Counted from the stretch's first letter, positions 52,966 to 62,164 are shown. The stretch is DNA of 64,000 bases from SAR202 cluster bacterium Casp-Chloro-G4 (GCA_002816705.1 MUCK01000024.1:1-64000); one strand, 5' to 3'. Notes: generated from the letters alone by a model not told the origin. Numbers and translations: made by a program.

Positions 52966-54072
52966 ATGAAAAGCATAACCATAGATAGGTCCAAACGCCT
53001 GAAGGACGAGCCTGAGAAGGGGCACAATCGCTGGCACCCAGACATCACGCCGATTCTAGAGGTAGATCCTGGAGAAGAAGTGCTGCTGGAAACCCGCGAC
53101 GCCTCGGACGGCCAGATAAAGCCGGGTATGTTGCCTGCCGATCTGGAGGGACTGGCCTCCAAGGTGGCTCATCCGTTGACGGGCCCTGTTTACATAAAGG
53201 GTGCAGCGCCGGGCGACCTGCTAGAGATCGAGTACGTAGACATCACGCCACAACCATATGGCTGGACTCGCATTCGGCCAGGCGCAGGCTTCCTGAGAGA
53301 CCTTTACACCCAGCCGTACGTCGCCCACTGGACGATCTTAGACGGATGGGCAACATCGCCTCAGATACCAGGCGTCCGGATACCAAATGGCTCCTTTATG
53401 GGGACTGCCGGACTAGCGCCGTCTCACCAGCAGATGGAGGAATGGCGACTGCGCGAGGCGAGGGTGGCCGACGAAGGCGGCATAGCTGCTCCACCCGATC
53501 CGGAGGACGCCGTGCCCCAAAGCGAACCCATAGCGAGCCAGGGCCTGCGCACGCTGCCGCCGCGTGAGAACTGCGGCAACGCGGATGTAAAGCAACTCAC
53601 CACCGGCTCTCGATTATTCGTGCCCGTAGGCGTCGAGGGCGCGCTTTACTCTGCCGGAGACGGCCATTTCGCCCAGGGCGACTCCGAGTGCTGTATTACG
53701 GCTATCGAGATGGGGGCGACTTGCACCGTAAGGTTCACATTACATAAGGGCGAGGCTGCTGAAAAGAACATCAAGTTTCCGCGATTTTCCCATCCAGGCT
53801 ACTTTCTACCGCCTGAGTGGGCAGCGCCACGAAACTTTATCGCAACTATGGGCATGCCAATAAGGGAAGACGGCGTTAACGAAGGCGAGAACCTGACTCT
53901 GGCCGCCCGCAGCGCAATCATCAATATGATCCAACTGTTGGGTGAGCGCGGATTCAGTCCAGAACAGGCTTACGTTATATGCAGCGTGGCCGTGGACCTC
54001 AAGATAAGCAACATTGTGGACCTGCCCAACGTAACCGTCTCCGCTTTCCTGCCCGAGGATATTTTTCAGTAA
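52966..54072 (+). CDS. Acetamidase/formamidase family protein
   Basis: Zinc-type amidase family (FmdA/AmdA) that releases ammonia from formamide or acetamide. The 368-residue protein has ILEVDPGEEVLLETRDASDG near the start, LTGPVYIKGAAPGDLLEIEY, the metal-site segment TLPPRENCGNADVKQL and GDGHFAQGDSECC, all characteristic. The start (ATG 52966) has a modest AAAGGG. The C-terminal helix YVICSVAVDLKISNIVD is also typical. Because the family has many unassigned members, formamide as substrate is not certain. Confidence 0.9.
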   Translation: MKSITIDRSKRLKDEPEKGHNRWHPDITPILEVDPGEEVLLETRDASDGQIKPGMLPADLEGLASKVAHPLTGPVYIKGAAPGDLLEIEYVDITPQPYGWTRIRPGAGFLRDLYTQPYVAHWTILDGWATSPQIPGVRIPNGSFMGTAGLAPSHQQMEEWRLREARVADEGGIAAPPDPEDAVPQSEPIASQGLRTLPPRENCGNADVKQLTTGSRLFVPVGVEGALYSAGDGHFAQGDSECCITAIEMGATCTVRFTLHKGEAAEKNIKFPRFSHPGYFLPPEWAAPRNFIATMGMPIREDGVNEGENLTLAARSAIINMIQLLGERGFSPEQAYVICSVAVDLKISNIVDLPNVTVSAFLPEDIFQ

Positions 54073-54122
54073 CAAGCAGTTATTGGGCTAATAAGATGCC
54101 ATGAATTAGATGAGAGGCCGCT

Positions 54123-55241
54123 ATGGAGATAATTTCGCTTGTCCTATTAGTCTGTGGTTTGGTCGTAGGCGCATTGATAGGTGGCCTAGTCAAGTGGTCA
54201 GCCCTTAAGGGCAACGCCTCAAAGCAGGCAGAGGAACACGAAAACATGTCCAATGCTTTCAAAGTCTTGGCCACGGATGCCTTGAGGCAAAATTCCGAGG
54301 ACTTCCTTAAGAGCGCAGGCAAGAACGTGGAAAGTCTCGTTAAGCCGCTCGCCGAGCATCTGAGCAAAATTGAAAAGGACGTTCAGTCAGATTATGGCGG
54401 AATCCGGCAGCTCATGGCCGGCGTGACGGAAGGCCAAAACAGGCTGGCCGGCGAGACCAGAGGATTGACGCAGGCCCTCCGAACACCACAGGTCCGAGGA
54501 CGCTGGGGAGAGCTGACCCTCCGACGCGTGGCTGAGCTGTCCGGGATGGTGGACCGTTGTGACTTCCAGGAACAGGCTTCCTTAGTTTCTGAGGGATCGA
54601 ATCTTAGGCCGGACATGGTGGTCATGCTTCCCAATGAAAGACGTATCGTAGTAGATGCCAAGACACCGCTTGACGCGTATCTGGATTCCTTGAATTCGGA
54701 TACGGAGGAAGCCAAGGCTGTGGCCTTAAAGCGCCATTCAAGGCTCGTCAAAGATCGAGTTACAGAGCTAGCTCGAAAGTCGTACTGGGATGCCCTCGGG
54801 TACACCCCGGAGTTTGTCGTCCTGTTCCTGCCCGGAGAATTCTTTCTCGGGCCAGCACTGCAAGAGGATGCAAATCTACTAGATTACGCATTCGGCCAAA
54901 AGGTAATTATCGCATCCCCCGCCACACTTATGTCGCTACTGCTTACCGTGGCGCACGGCTGGAGGGAAGAGCGTCTCGCAGAAAACGCGAGAAAAATCAG
55001 CGAGATGGGTAAGGAAATACACGATAGGCTGCAGACCTGGGCGGACCACTATTCCAGAGTTGGAAAGTCACTAAGTAGTGCTGTAGACGCGTTCAATAGC
55101 AGCGTCGGCTCATTGGAAAGGTCTGTCATGCCGTCCGCCCGAAGATTCAAGGAAATGGGTGTCAGCAGCAGTAAGGAAATCCCGGAACTCAGCCCCATAG
55201 ACAGGAGCCTGCGACTTCCTTCAATTATAGAGTCCGACTAG
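54123..55241 (+). CDS. rmuC: DNA recombination protein RmuC
   Basis: RmuC is a predicted nuclease-related protein that limits DNA inversion. The N-terminal membrane helix (IISLVLLVCGLVVGALIGGL) is followed by a coiled-coil and the conserved core TPQVRGRWGELTLRRVAELSGM, LPNERRIVVDAKTPLDAYL and FVVLFLPGEFFLGPALQED. 372 residues, near the family norm. It is convergent with the following kinase-like gene. Confidence 0.93.
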   Translation: MEIISLVLLVCGLVVGALIGGLVKWSALKGNASKQAEEHENMSNAFKVLATDALRQNSEDFLKSAGKNVESLVKPLAEHLSKIEKDVQSDYGGIRQLMAGVTEGQNRLAGETRGLTQALRTPQVRGRWGELTLRRVAELSGMVDRCDFQEQASLVSEGSNLRPDMVVMLPNERRIVVDAKTPLDAYLDSLNSDTEEAKAVALKRHSRLVKDRVTELARKSYWDALGYTPEFVVLFLPGEFFLGPALQEDANLLDYAFGQKVIIASPATLMSLLLTVAHGWREERLAENARKISEMGKEIHDRLQTWADHYSRVGKSLSSAVDAFNSSVGSLERSVMPSARRFKEMGVSSSKEIPELSPIDRSLRLPSIIESD

Positions 55242-55279
55242 CGCCGAGACCAAAGGGGGAAAATCTTCGCCTCTGCCAA

Positions 55280-56299
55280 TTATTGGACCAGGAACGGCGC
55301 CATGTCTTCCGGCGAGAACAGGAACTGGCTCCAGTAAGGCGCAGCCATAAGGCCAGCGGCCTCCTGCCATACCTCAGCCAATGGCGTTCCGGCGTGGCCC
55401 TGGTACTCGTCCGACAGGCTACTCATCAGCTTATCCAGGTCGGTTCGGAAATCGCCAACGCCTGAGTAGGACCGAGACCGAATCCGCTCCAACATGGTGC
55501 GAGCTTCGTTTCCCCCGTCACTGGAAACATTCGCAGCGAACCCCCTCGATAGTAAATCCAAGTCGCCATTGAATTGCGTGACTGAGTCCATGCCGTGCGG
55601 TTCGGCGTAAGCAGCCGCGTCTTGCGGAGGAGCTACCGAAGGCACGTACCACTTGAGCAGTTCCAGGTAGAAGTCATGCATGTCCAGCGCAGCGTGCCGT
55701 CCAGTGGCCTCCCGCGCCTCGGTGATGTTGCCCACGTCTATGACATTGATGCACGCGGTGGAGGGATCGAAGAAAATATTCTGGGGCCGCAGGTCCAGTA
55801 ACACCACACCCTGCGAATGGAACGCCTCGGCGACCGCCAAAATCTCCCCCGCGATGGTGAAGGCGCCCTTTTCAGGATGAGCGTTGACTGGATGCAGCGC
55901 GAAAAGGTTCTGAGGCAACCCAATGGGGTGACGCTTGATGCCGTCCAGCGCGCTGCCCACCAGCGGCACCCCCACGGCCCTGGCGTCGACTAGCACCGTG
56001 TATCGCTCGTCTATGCCGTCGCCGAAGTAGCCCGCGTGCGACTCCTGGGCAGTGTACGCAAGCATTTGCGCAACGTGAGGCAGTCCCTCTCCCAGACGGT
56101 CCTTAATGCCAATAGCCTCCGCAGTCCGCCTCTCCACGGCCCGGTGCTGGCCTCGCTCCAGCAAAGTCGGGTGGGGCCGCTTTACAACCACGGACGCACC
56201 AGTCTGCGTATCCGTAGCGGCGAACACTTCTAGATCAGCGCCCTCCCCGAGGATGCCGCCCAGTTCGAAGCGTTCCAGGTCTTTGGAGTCTATTTGCAT
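55280..56299 (-). CDS. Atypical protein-kinase-fold protein (non-RD)
   Basis: A 339-residue protein with a kinase fold: glycine-rich LGGILGEGADLEVFAATD (12-30), Lys40 in SVVVKRP, a Glu in the following helix (Glu61), catalytic-loop Asp169 and Asn174 in VVLLDLRPQNIFFD, and Asp188 in VIDVGN. His-Arg before the catalytic Asp and the Phe of DFG are replaced (LLD, DVG). The core residues for phosphotransfer are kept, so it may still be active. It has no membrane segment. A lipoprotein gene lies 58 bp upstream on the same strand. Confidence 0.75.
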   Translation of the reverse strand: MQIDSKDLERFELGGILGEGADLEVFAATDTQTGASVVVKRPHPTLLERGQHRAVERRTAEAIGIKDRLGEGLPHVAQMLAYTAQESHAGYFGDGIDERYTVLVDARAVGVPLVGSALDGIKRHPIGLPQNLFALHPVNAHPEKGAFTIAGEILAVAEAFHSQGVVLLDLRPQNIFFDPSTACINVIDVGNITEAREATGRHAALDMHDFYLELLKWYVPSVAPPQDAAAYAEPHGMDSVTQFNGDLDLLSRGFAANVSSDGGNEARTMLERIRSRSYSGVGDFRTDLDKLMSSLSDEYQGHAGTPLAEVWQEAAGLMAAPYWSQFLFSPEDMAPFLVQ

Positions 56300-56357
56300 A
56301 AAGCCCCTCAGGCAAACAAATTAGGAGTCATAACCCCTTACTCAGCGAAAGCAAGAC

Positions 56358-57056
56358 TTATTGACAATTATTGTGCATCTTCCATAGCTCTGGGTCGTGG
56401 CCCGCCGGAACCTTTGCACATGGGTCGTCACCCGAAGCATAGCCTCTTAACGAATTGTATTGGACAACCTGAGATGGAGTCAGGACGTCTATCATAGACA
56501 GGTGCGTGCTCAGATGAATTACTCTTAGACGGCCATAAAGGTCACCGCTCTCCAAGGCCATATCTCTTAGTGATTCTTCTGTGACAATGCCACTCGAAAA
56601 AGCATTATCAATGGATTCTTCAAGCTCAACTATAAGCTCTCCAATTCCAATCGCTTCGGTACGCATACCTTCGTAAAGGTGTTCAACCTGTTCAAGTTGC
56701 TCGCCAGTCGTATGAAACTCTCCAGACTCTACTGCGTCCAATACGTGACGTGGGCCCGGATAACCGTTCAATTCCGCAGGCTTGGCCAATCCACCAAAAG
56801 GAGTTCCTGCGCCGTGAAGCAGGCCCTCGATATCCTGGGGTGACAAGAATTTAATCTTTCTGGTCTCTTGCCCTACGTACGGAGACTGTATAGAACTCGT
56901 GGATGTTGGTGGAGGGACATACGTTGGTTGGCTATTAGTTGACGAATCTTCCAGAACTTTAGTGGTCGCTGGTTCCTCTCTGGAACAAGCGACAGCCAGG
57001 AGGGCAATTAGGGCAACGAAAAATATCGTTATCCGACTCGAATGATGAAAATTCAA
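56358..57056 (-). CDS. Lipoprotein of unknown function
   Basis: A 232-residue protein with a lipoprotein signal: MNFHHSSRITIFFVALIALL, then AVAC as lipobox. A Ser/Thr/Pro linker of about 40 residues follows, then a mostly helical domain (for example FHTTGEQLEQVEHLYEGMRT and IELEESIDN-type segments) ending in DPELWKMHNNC. It has Cys residues in the C-terminal part (two) that could pair. I do not recognise the family. The kinase-fold gene downstream may be a functional partner. Confidence 0.75.
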   Translation of the reverse strand: MNFHHSSRITIFFVALIALLAVACSREEPATTKVLEDSSTNSQPTYVPPPTSTSSIQSPYVGQETRKIKFLSPQDIEGLLHGAGTPFGGLAKPAELNGYPGPRHVLDAVESGEFHTTGEQLEQVEHLYEGMRTEAIGIGELIVELEESIDNAFSSGIVTEESLRDMALESGDLYGRLRVIHLSTHLSMIDVLTPSQVVQYNSLRGYASGDDPCAKVPAGHDPELWKMHNNCQ

Positions 57057-57226
57057 TTGCGGTGTCCTTTCGATTTCCCTGTACAGCTTTCGCTAGATGG
57101 AACCGGTGCCATCGCGAAAACTATTGACGACTTTTATTCTAGCGTAGCCAGCGGACTTGGCAGCAAATGCACTCCAGGGTATTATCCAGTTCACTAGCAA
57201 ACGTTTAGTACGTGAGAACAGGAAAA

Positions 57227-57892
57227 ATGCCACTCATCATAGGGATAACGGGCTCCATAGCCGCAGGCAAGAGTATTGCATGCGAGGCCATCACTGCACT
57301 GGGGGCGACCCACTGCGATGCCGACCGCCTGGTGCATCGGCTGTACGACCCTGGCAAGCCTGCATTCGACCGCATCGTGGCCGCCTTTGGCAATGAGGTT
57401 GTGGGCGAGGACGGTTTCGTAGACCGCAAAGTCTTGGGCTCTAAGGTATTCGGCAACCCCGTGGAGATGAGCAGGCTAACCACAGCTATCGGCGATATCG
57501 CGAAGGCCATCAAGGACGTGGTGGACGAGTGGAACGTATCTCTTGGGGCTGAAGACGTGGCGCTACTGGAGGCCGTTAACCTCATTGAAGGCGGATATGG
57601 CCGGTGGTGTAACCAGGTGTGGCTTTTGGCCTGCGAGGATGAGGTGGCCCGCGCACGGCTTATGGAGCGGAACCAGATGAGCGAGGATGACGCCAACCAG
57701 AGGCTGGCCAGCCAGCGAAAATGGCAGGATCGAGAGCCCGCGGCCGACCTTGTGCTTGTCAACGATTCTGGTATCGACGAATTCCGAATAAAGGTGGAGG
57801 GCGAATTCACCAGCGCCAGGGACCTTTGGCTGTCCGGTAAACTTCCGCCCTCCAGGTATTACCAATGGTGGGAATCTAGAAACGCAGGCTAA
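57227..57892 (+). CDS. coaE: Dephospho-CoA kinase
   Basis: CoaE adds the 3'-phosphate to dephospho-CoA, the last step of CoA synthesis. The P-loop is IIGITGSIAAGKSIACEA, followed by HCDADRLVHRLYDPGKPAF and DGFVDRKVLGSKVFG. The lid region has RNQMSEDDANQRLASQ. I start at the ATG (57227) with AGGA 5 nt upstream; the GTG at 57212 would add five residues. The end overlaps the convergent LLM gene by 4 bp. The C-terminal extra of about 20 residues is slightly longer than usual. Confidence 0.93.
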   Translation: MPLIIGITGSIAAGKSIACEAITALGATHCDADRLVHRLYDPGKPAFDRIVAAFGNEVVGEDGFVDRKVLGSKVFGNPVEMSRLTTAIGDIAKAIKDVVDEWNVSLGAEDVALLEAVNLIEGGYGRWCNQVWLLACEDEVARARLMERNQMSEDDANQRLASQRKWQDREPAADLVLVNDSGIDEFRIKVEGEFTSARDLWLSGKLPPSRYYQWWESRNAG

Positions 57893-59076
57893 TCGTCGGC
57901 GGTCACCGGCTCCGTCCTCTTACTCTTGAACGCCGGCATGACCTCCTCGGAGAACTGCTCTAACTGCTCGATTATTACACTCTGCGGCGTACCCACCGGC
58001 AGACCCAAATTAATCTCTTCGAGGCCGGGGTACTGCTTCTGAATTTCCATCAGCTTCTCGGTGATCATCTCGGGCGTGCCGACCAGCCACGCGCCGGAGT
58101 CTATAGCCTGCTCAATTGTCGGCAGCCCGGCAGAGTTGATGCGCTTGGGATCGCCCAACGCGCTGATCTGATCGTCGGTGAGGCCTCTAACGAAACCTAG
58201 AGGACCGAACATCTTCATGTTCTCCTGGAAATACTTCCTGCAATCCTCGATTGCCTTTTCCGGGCTCTCCGCGATGTAAATCGATATCCCCACGATGAGG
58301 TCCTCGCCTAGCTCCTGCTCACGACCGTGCTTGGCCTGCACATCTTGCCATGCTTTCACAACTGAAGACGCGGCTCCACCAGTGGCCGCTCCTCCGCCGA
58401 TGATGCCCTTGATGCCGTGCTTTGCCATGAAATTCAGGCCGCGCTCGCTGGCGCTGACCACGGGCTGCCAGCACTCGACAGGGTTCACAGGCCTTGGAAC
58501 CAGGGTGATTTCCTCCAGTTGATAGCCTCTGTAAGGAACGCTGGGGGGAAGGGTGTAATACTTGCCCTGATGGGAAAAGGACTCCTCTTTGAAGGCCTTA
58601 AAGATTATGTCCACCTGCTCTTCAAACAGCTCCCGGTTGGCGTCACCGTCAATCATTGGCGCACCGAATACCTCAACCTCACGGGTGTGGTAGCCGCGAC
58701 CAACGCCAAAGATGGTCCGACCGCCGGTCAGGATATCGGCGGTGGCGTAATCCTCGGCCAGGCGCAGCGGATGCCACATAGGCGCGACGTTAAAGCCGCA
58801 ACCGATCTTAATGTTCTTGGTGATGTGAGACAGGTGTACGGCTTCCATAAGTAGGTTGGGGATGCACTCGTACCCCTCGCGCTGGAAGTGGTGCTCGGCC
58901 ATCCAGAAGGTGTCGTACCCCTTCTTGTCCATGGTCGTTGCGATGGCGTCTGTCTTCTCAAACACCGTCACCAGCTTTTCGTTGGAATAAAACCTTTCGT
59001 TGGCCGGTGTAGCGTCGAACCCCATGTCCGGCAGGTCTATGTGACCCGCGAACAGGCTTCCGAATCTCTTTATCAT
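57889..59076 (-). CDS. LLM-class flavin-dependent oxidoreductase
   Basis: A bacterial luciferase-like (F420- or FMN-dependent) monooxygenase or reductase of 395 residues. It has YDTFWMAEHHFQREGYEC, IKIGCGFNVAPMWHPLRLAE, TGGRTIFGVGRGYHTREVEVFG and LVGTPEMITEKLMEIQ, the family's typical blocks. Such enzymes oxidise many small molecules; the substrate is unknown. It has its own promoter (59128-59155), divergent from the EthD-like/MFS pair. Confidence 0.93.
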   Translation of the reverse strand: MIKRFGSLFAGHIDLPDMGFDATPANERFYSNEKLVTVFEKTDAIATTMDKKGYDTFWMAEHHFQREGYECIPNLLMEAVHLSHITKNIKIGCGFNVAPMWHPLRLAEDYATADILTGGRTIFGVGRGYHTREVEVFGAPMIDGDANRELFEEQVDIIFKAFKEESFSHQGKYYTLPPSVPYRGYQLEEITLVPRPVNPVECWQPVVSASERGLNFMAKHGIKGIIGGGAATGGAASSVVKAWQDVQAKHGREQELGEDLIVGISIYIAESPEKAIEDCRKYFQENMKMFGPLGFVRGLTDDQISALGDPKRINSAGLPTIEQAIDSGAWLVGTPEMITEKLMEIQKQYPGLEEINLGLPVGTPQSVIIEQLEQFSEEVMPAFKSKRTEPVTADD

Positions 59077-59127
59077 GCGTGCCTCCTATATGGCGCTGAA
59101 AACGTTATTTAAGCGGTTTGCAGCCCA

Positions 59128-59155
59128 ATTGTAGAGGAGTGAGGTAGGCTGTCAA
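59128..59155 (-). promoter_or_regulatory. Promoter of the LLM oxidoreductase gene
   Basis: Minus strand: perfect -35 TTGACA (59150-59155), 16-bp spacer, -10 TACAAT (59128-59133), about 50 bp before the ATG. Confidence 0.65.
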
Positions 59156-59186
59156 GTACGCCCCTATAAAGAAAGGAAGCCTCTGG

Positions 59187-59192
59187 TATAAT
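59187..59192 (+). promoter_or_regulatory. -10 element for the EthD-like/MFS genes
   Basis: Perfect TATAAT preceded by TGG (extended -10 type), 46 bp before the EthD-like ATG. The -35 is weak. The arrangement is divergent with the LLM promoter 30 bp away, so one regulator could control both. Confidence 0.5.
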
Positions 59193-59238
59193 CCCCGCGT
59201 AATTTCAAGCCATTGACTCGATTATTGAGGAGAGAAAG

Positions 59239-59601
59239 ATGCCGTTTCAAGGTAACTACATATTCACAGCCAGAATGGACGTTGCTCCAGAAAAGGAGCA
59301 GCTTTTCCACGAAGTTTATGACACGGAGCACGTTCCGCTTCTGAGCAAGGTCCCGGGCGTTATATCCATTGCCCGCTTCAAGACACAAGAGCTGGTGCTG
59401 GCCATCGGCGGTGAGCGCCGCACGATGGTTGTAGAGGGCGAGCCGACCTTTAGCGCTATGTACGAGGTCGAGAGTCCCGACGTCATGTCTAGCGACGCCT
59501 GGATGGAAGCATCTGAAAAGGGACGATGGGCTGACGAGGTTCGGCCATACACAAGCAACCGCAAGCACACCCTTCGTAGACTCATCGTGCCGGGTCAGTA
59601 G
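59239..59601 (+). CDS. EthD-like dimeric alpha-beta barrel protein
   Basis: A 120-residue protein of the dimeric ferredoxin-like (alpha-beta barrel) type: FTARMDVAPEKEQLFHEVYD, then TEHVPLLSKVPGVISIARFK, which resembles EthD and related small proteins of catabolic operons; the HVP region is the hallmark. The ribosome-binding site GAGGAGAG fixes the ATG. It is followed by an MFS transporter gene (40-bp gap), suggesting a catabolic or export unit, perhaps with the divergent LLM oxidoreductase. Confidence 0.75.
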   Translation: MPFQGNYIFTARMDVAPEKEQLFHEVYDTEHVPLLSKVPGVISIARFKTQELVLAIGGERRTMVVEGEPTFSAMYEVESPDVMSSDAWMEASEKGRWADEVRPYTSNRKHTLRRLIVPGQ

Positions 59602-59641
59602 ACCGCTTGAACCGTCTTTATAGATTTCAAAAGGCCATAAC

Positions 59642-61111
59642 GTGCGCCTGACCCTGGACCCGGTCAGCGCCGTGGCCCGAAGCCCGCACTACAAGTGGTG
59701 GGCGTTCACATCCATTGGGCTTGGCCTTTTTCTGGTCGTGGCAGATCAGTCTGGCATAAACATAGCTCTTCCGCGCATCGCCGAGGAGTTTGGGGCTGAC
59801 CTGCCGACGGCCCAGTGGATCGCCTTGGGCTATATCCTGGTGACCAGCATCACGTACATGCCGTTGGGTCGCCTATCGGACATCGTCGGGCGAAAAGCCG
59901 TTTACATGGGGGGCTTCGCCGTCTTCATCACCGGAGCGCTGGTCGGCGGAACGGCAGAGGCCTTTCCCGTAATCGTTGCCGCCAAACTGGTGCAGGGCAT
60001 CGGAGTCGCTGGGATCGAAGCCAACGGAATGGCTATGGTGGCGGACATATTCCCAGAGCGCGAGCGAGGCAAAGCCCTGGGTTTGTACATGTCCATCATC
60101 GGCGCGGGGGCCATTGGCGGTCCAACCCTAGGCGGCCTTCTTGTGAGCACCCTGGGGTGGAGGTCAGTATTCTTATTCGGATCAGCTGTCGGCGTTGGCG
60201 CCCTGATTTTTGCGGTGCTGGTGCTGCAAGCCAAGGTTGGAGCGAAGGATAGGGGCCCAGTTCGGTTCGATTGGCTGGGCGCCGGCTTATCTGCCGCTGC
60301 TCTTATCAGCTTCCTGGTGGCAATTACCAACGGACACAGGGTGGGATGGGATTCTCCGGTGATCCTGGTAGGATTCGCTGTCACTCTCTTCCTATTTGCA
60401 GCATTCGTGTGGTGGGAGAGCAGAACCAAAGACCCCATGCTGGACCTAAACTTCTTCAGGAGCCGTGTATTCTCCCTGGGCGTATCCGCACGTTTCCTGT
60501 CCTTTATGGGGATGTCGTCAGTCTTCTTTCTTTTGCCCTTTTACCTGGTGCAAGGACTGGGACTGGAGCCCAGCAGGGCAGGCCTCCTAATGGTGCCTGG
60601 CGCAATTAGCATTGCCGTCCTTGGGCCTATAAGCGGGCGCTTCTCGGACAAGGTAGGCACCCGGTGGCTGACGGTGGCAGGGATGGGGCTGTCCGGGGTG
60701 GGCATACTCATGTTCTCAAGGCTCACTGTGGACTCTACCAGCGCCTACATCATCGCCGGTATGCTGGTGCACGGTATCGGCGTAGGGATCTTCTCGTCTC
60801 CAAATACCAGCGCCATTCTGACGGCCGTTCCTAGCGAGAGATTCAGCTCGGCATCGGCTTTTCTTAATCTGACTCGAACCTCCGCCAGCCTGGCCGGCAT
60901 ATCCATGACGACCGCCGTCGTAACGCTAATTATGGGATCGATGGGTTTCGAGCCAAGTCTGGCCGCAGTTACAGAGGACGGGGGAGAAGGAATAAAGCAG
61001 GCTTTCGTTGCGGGGTTGGGTAAGGCCTACCTGGTAGCGGCAGGTCTACTACTGGTGTCCATGATCATATCCGCATTCCGAGGAGAGAATCCGTCGTCGG
61101 ATGAAGTCTGA
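59642..61111 (+). CDS. MFS transporter, DHA2 type (about 14 helices)
   Basis: A 489-residue drug/proton-antiporter-like transporter. It carries the motif PLGRLSDIVGRKAVYMGGF (motif A) and the DHA2 motif C region GAGAIGGPTLGGLLVSTLGW. A polar loop near residue 200 (KVGAKDRGPVRFDWLG) is typical of the 14-helix family. The start is a GTG with AAAGG 7 nt upstream. The substrate is unknown. Confidence 0.93.
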   Translation: MRLTLDPVSAVARSPHYKWWAFTSIGLGLFLVVADQSGINIALPRIAEEFGADLPTAQWIALGYILVTSITYMPLGRLSDIVGRKAVYMGGFAVFITGALVGGTAEAFPVIVAAKLVQGIGVAGIEANGMAMVADIFPERERGKALGLYMSIIGAGAIGGPTLGGLLVSTLGWRSVFLFGSAVGVGALIFAVLVLQAKVGAKDRGPVRFDWLGAGLSAAALISFLVAITNGHRVGWDSPVILVGFAVTLFLFAAFVWWESRTKDPMLDLNFFRSRVFSLGVSARFLSFMGMSSVFFLLPFYLVQGLGLEPSRAGLLMVPGAISIAVLGPISGRFSDKVGTRWLTVAGMGLSGVGILMFSRLTVDSTSAYIIAGMLVHGIGVGIFSSPNTSAILTAVPSERFSSASAFLNLTRTSASLAGISMTTAVVTLIMGSMGFEPSLAAVTEDGGEGIKQAFVAGLGKAYLVAAGLLLVSMIISAFRGENPSSDEV

Positions 61112-61135
61112 TCGCCTAATTCAGTAATCGTATGG

Positions 61136-61642
61136 TCAGGTGATGGTGAAGTCGCGTTTAGTCCGAACGTAGAGTTTTATCAACTCGTCGGCTTCGGCGC
61201 TTTCCGCACCGGAGAAAAACACCGGCACGTCCCGAGATCCAATCACGGAGAATACCACCGAGGTATAAGGCTTAACTCTGAGCAGGCTTCCCAGAATCAG
61301 GTATAGGCTTACGACGATGCCCAGAGCTCCCGCCAAAAACAGCAGCAGTTCCATTAGGTTAGGCATGACGTTCGTTGCCACCAACTGGACCAGCATGAGA
61401 AATACGCCAACTCCCAAGAGTTTGAGGGCCATATTCATCCGGCTCTCCTGGCCACCGCTAGCCTTCTTGAAGTTGCTCACTTTCCCCAGGGAAACATCGT
61501 CGGTAACTACATCCCTATTCCTTTTATCCAAGTTTGCCAGCAGGCGTTGGCTGGTTAAAACGGCTCTTACCGTTTCGAAGACCAACTCTTCATCCTGCTT
61601 CAACTGTACGTTCAGTGCACACATTTCGTCACCACTGGGCAT
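61136..61642 (-). CDS. Small membrane protein of unknown function
   Basis: A 168-residue protein with two central membrane helices (LLGVGVFLMLVQLVATNVM and LLLFLAGALGIVVSLYLILG). They are flanked by a polar N-terminal domain with a pattern like a PH-domain strand set (FETVRAVLTSQRLLANL, then SLGKVSNFKK) and a C-terminal domain (TSVVFSVIGSRDVPVFFSG). The layout, with TSQRLL-type residues, resembles bacterial PH-like membrane proteins, but that is a weak resemblance. The start may be the ATG at 61642 or that at 61624; a TATAAT at 61657-61662 favours the latter. Confidence 0.65.
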   Translation of the reverse strand: MPSGDEMCALNVQLKQDEELVFETVRAVLTSQRLLANLDKRNRDVVTDDVSLGKVSNFKKASGGQESRMNMALKLLGVGVFLMLVQLVATNVMPNLMELLLFLAGALGIVVSLYLILGSLLRVKPYTSVVFSVIGSRDVPVFFSGAESAEADELIKLYVRTKRDFTIT

Positions 61643-61662
61643 AATGTTTTGGGGAGATTATA

Positions 61663-62072
61663 CCCAATTCGTCAACAGCAAAGCACAGCGCCGCCGTCAT
61701 ATCGCTTCCCCGCTGTCCCGACAGGCCTCAGACATCAGGGAGGCCATTCGCCAAAAACCAGTGCCGAAATTGATTCTTCCCTTAATTAATAGGCGACCAG
61801 AAATTGGAGACCAGTTCATAGGTTTGTTGCCAATTGCCGGGGTAAGATACTGGTGGGCTTGGGCTCCTGAGCGCGTTATCCTCTTAAGTTGGAATTTGCT
61901 TACGTTATTCCTGACCTTCAGTCCCAAGAATTTTTTGATACAGGATCCGAAAAAGTATGAGGGTTCAGCCAGGCAATACGCCCCTACGCCCGCCTATTAA
62001 GGCGCGTAGCGCGACAAACTAAAGAGTGAATAATAGAGTTCGGTCGAATCTTGGAAAGCCTAATTAAAACCC
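61663..62072. other. Intergenic region before the 23S promoter, no gene called
   Basis: About 410 bp. Two overlapping open frames exist but neither has a ribosome-binding site or family match. There is an imperfect hairpin near 61982-62007. No 16S 3' end, tRNA or ITS-like sequence is visible before the 23S promoter. Confidence 0.5.
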
Positions 62073-62101
62073 TTGACTCCCCTGGGAGCAGTAGATATAA
62101 T
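62073..62101 (+). promoter_or_regulatory. Promoter of the 23S rRNA transcription unit
   Basis: -35 TTGACT (62073-62078), 17-bp spacer, perfect -10 TATAAT (62096-62101), with an A/T-rich stretch just upstream that may act as an UP element. Predicted start near 62108, about 160 nt before mature 23S. Confidence 0.75.
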
Positions 62102-62164
62102 TTCCCTTAGTGTCAAAATGAATATTACCAAGAACTAGCACACAGCTTTCTAGGTAACCCCCCT

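Noticed and set aside
55280-56299. Calling the kinase-fold protein a dead pseudokinase
   Set aside because: Lys40, Asp169, Asn174 and Asp188 are all present; only the His-Arg and the Phe of DFG differ, so activity cannot be excluded.
59902-60438. A 178-codon minus-strand frame inside the DHA2 transporter gene
   Set aside because: It is the shadow of a clear membrane transporter gene on the plus strand.
61317-62000. A 227-codon plus-strand frame before the 23S promoter, and a 76-codon minus frame within it
   Set aside because: The plus frame starts antisense inside the small membrane protein gene; neither frame has a ribosome-binding site or a family I recognise.
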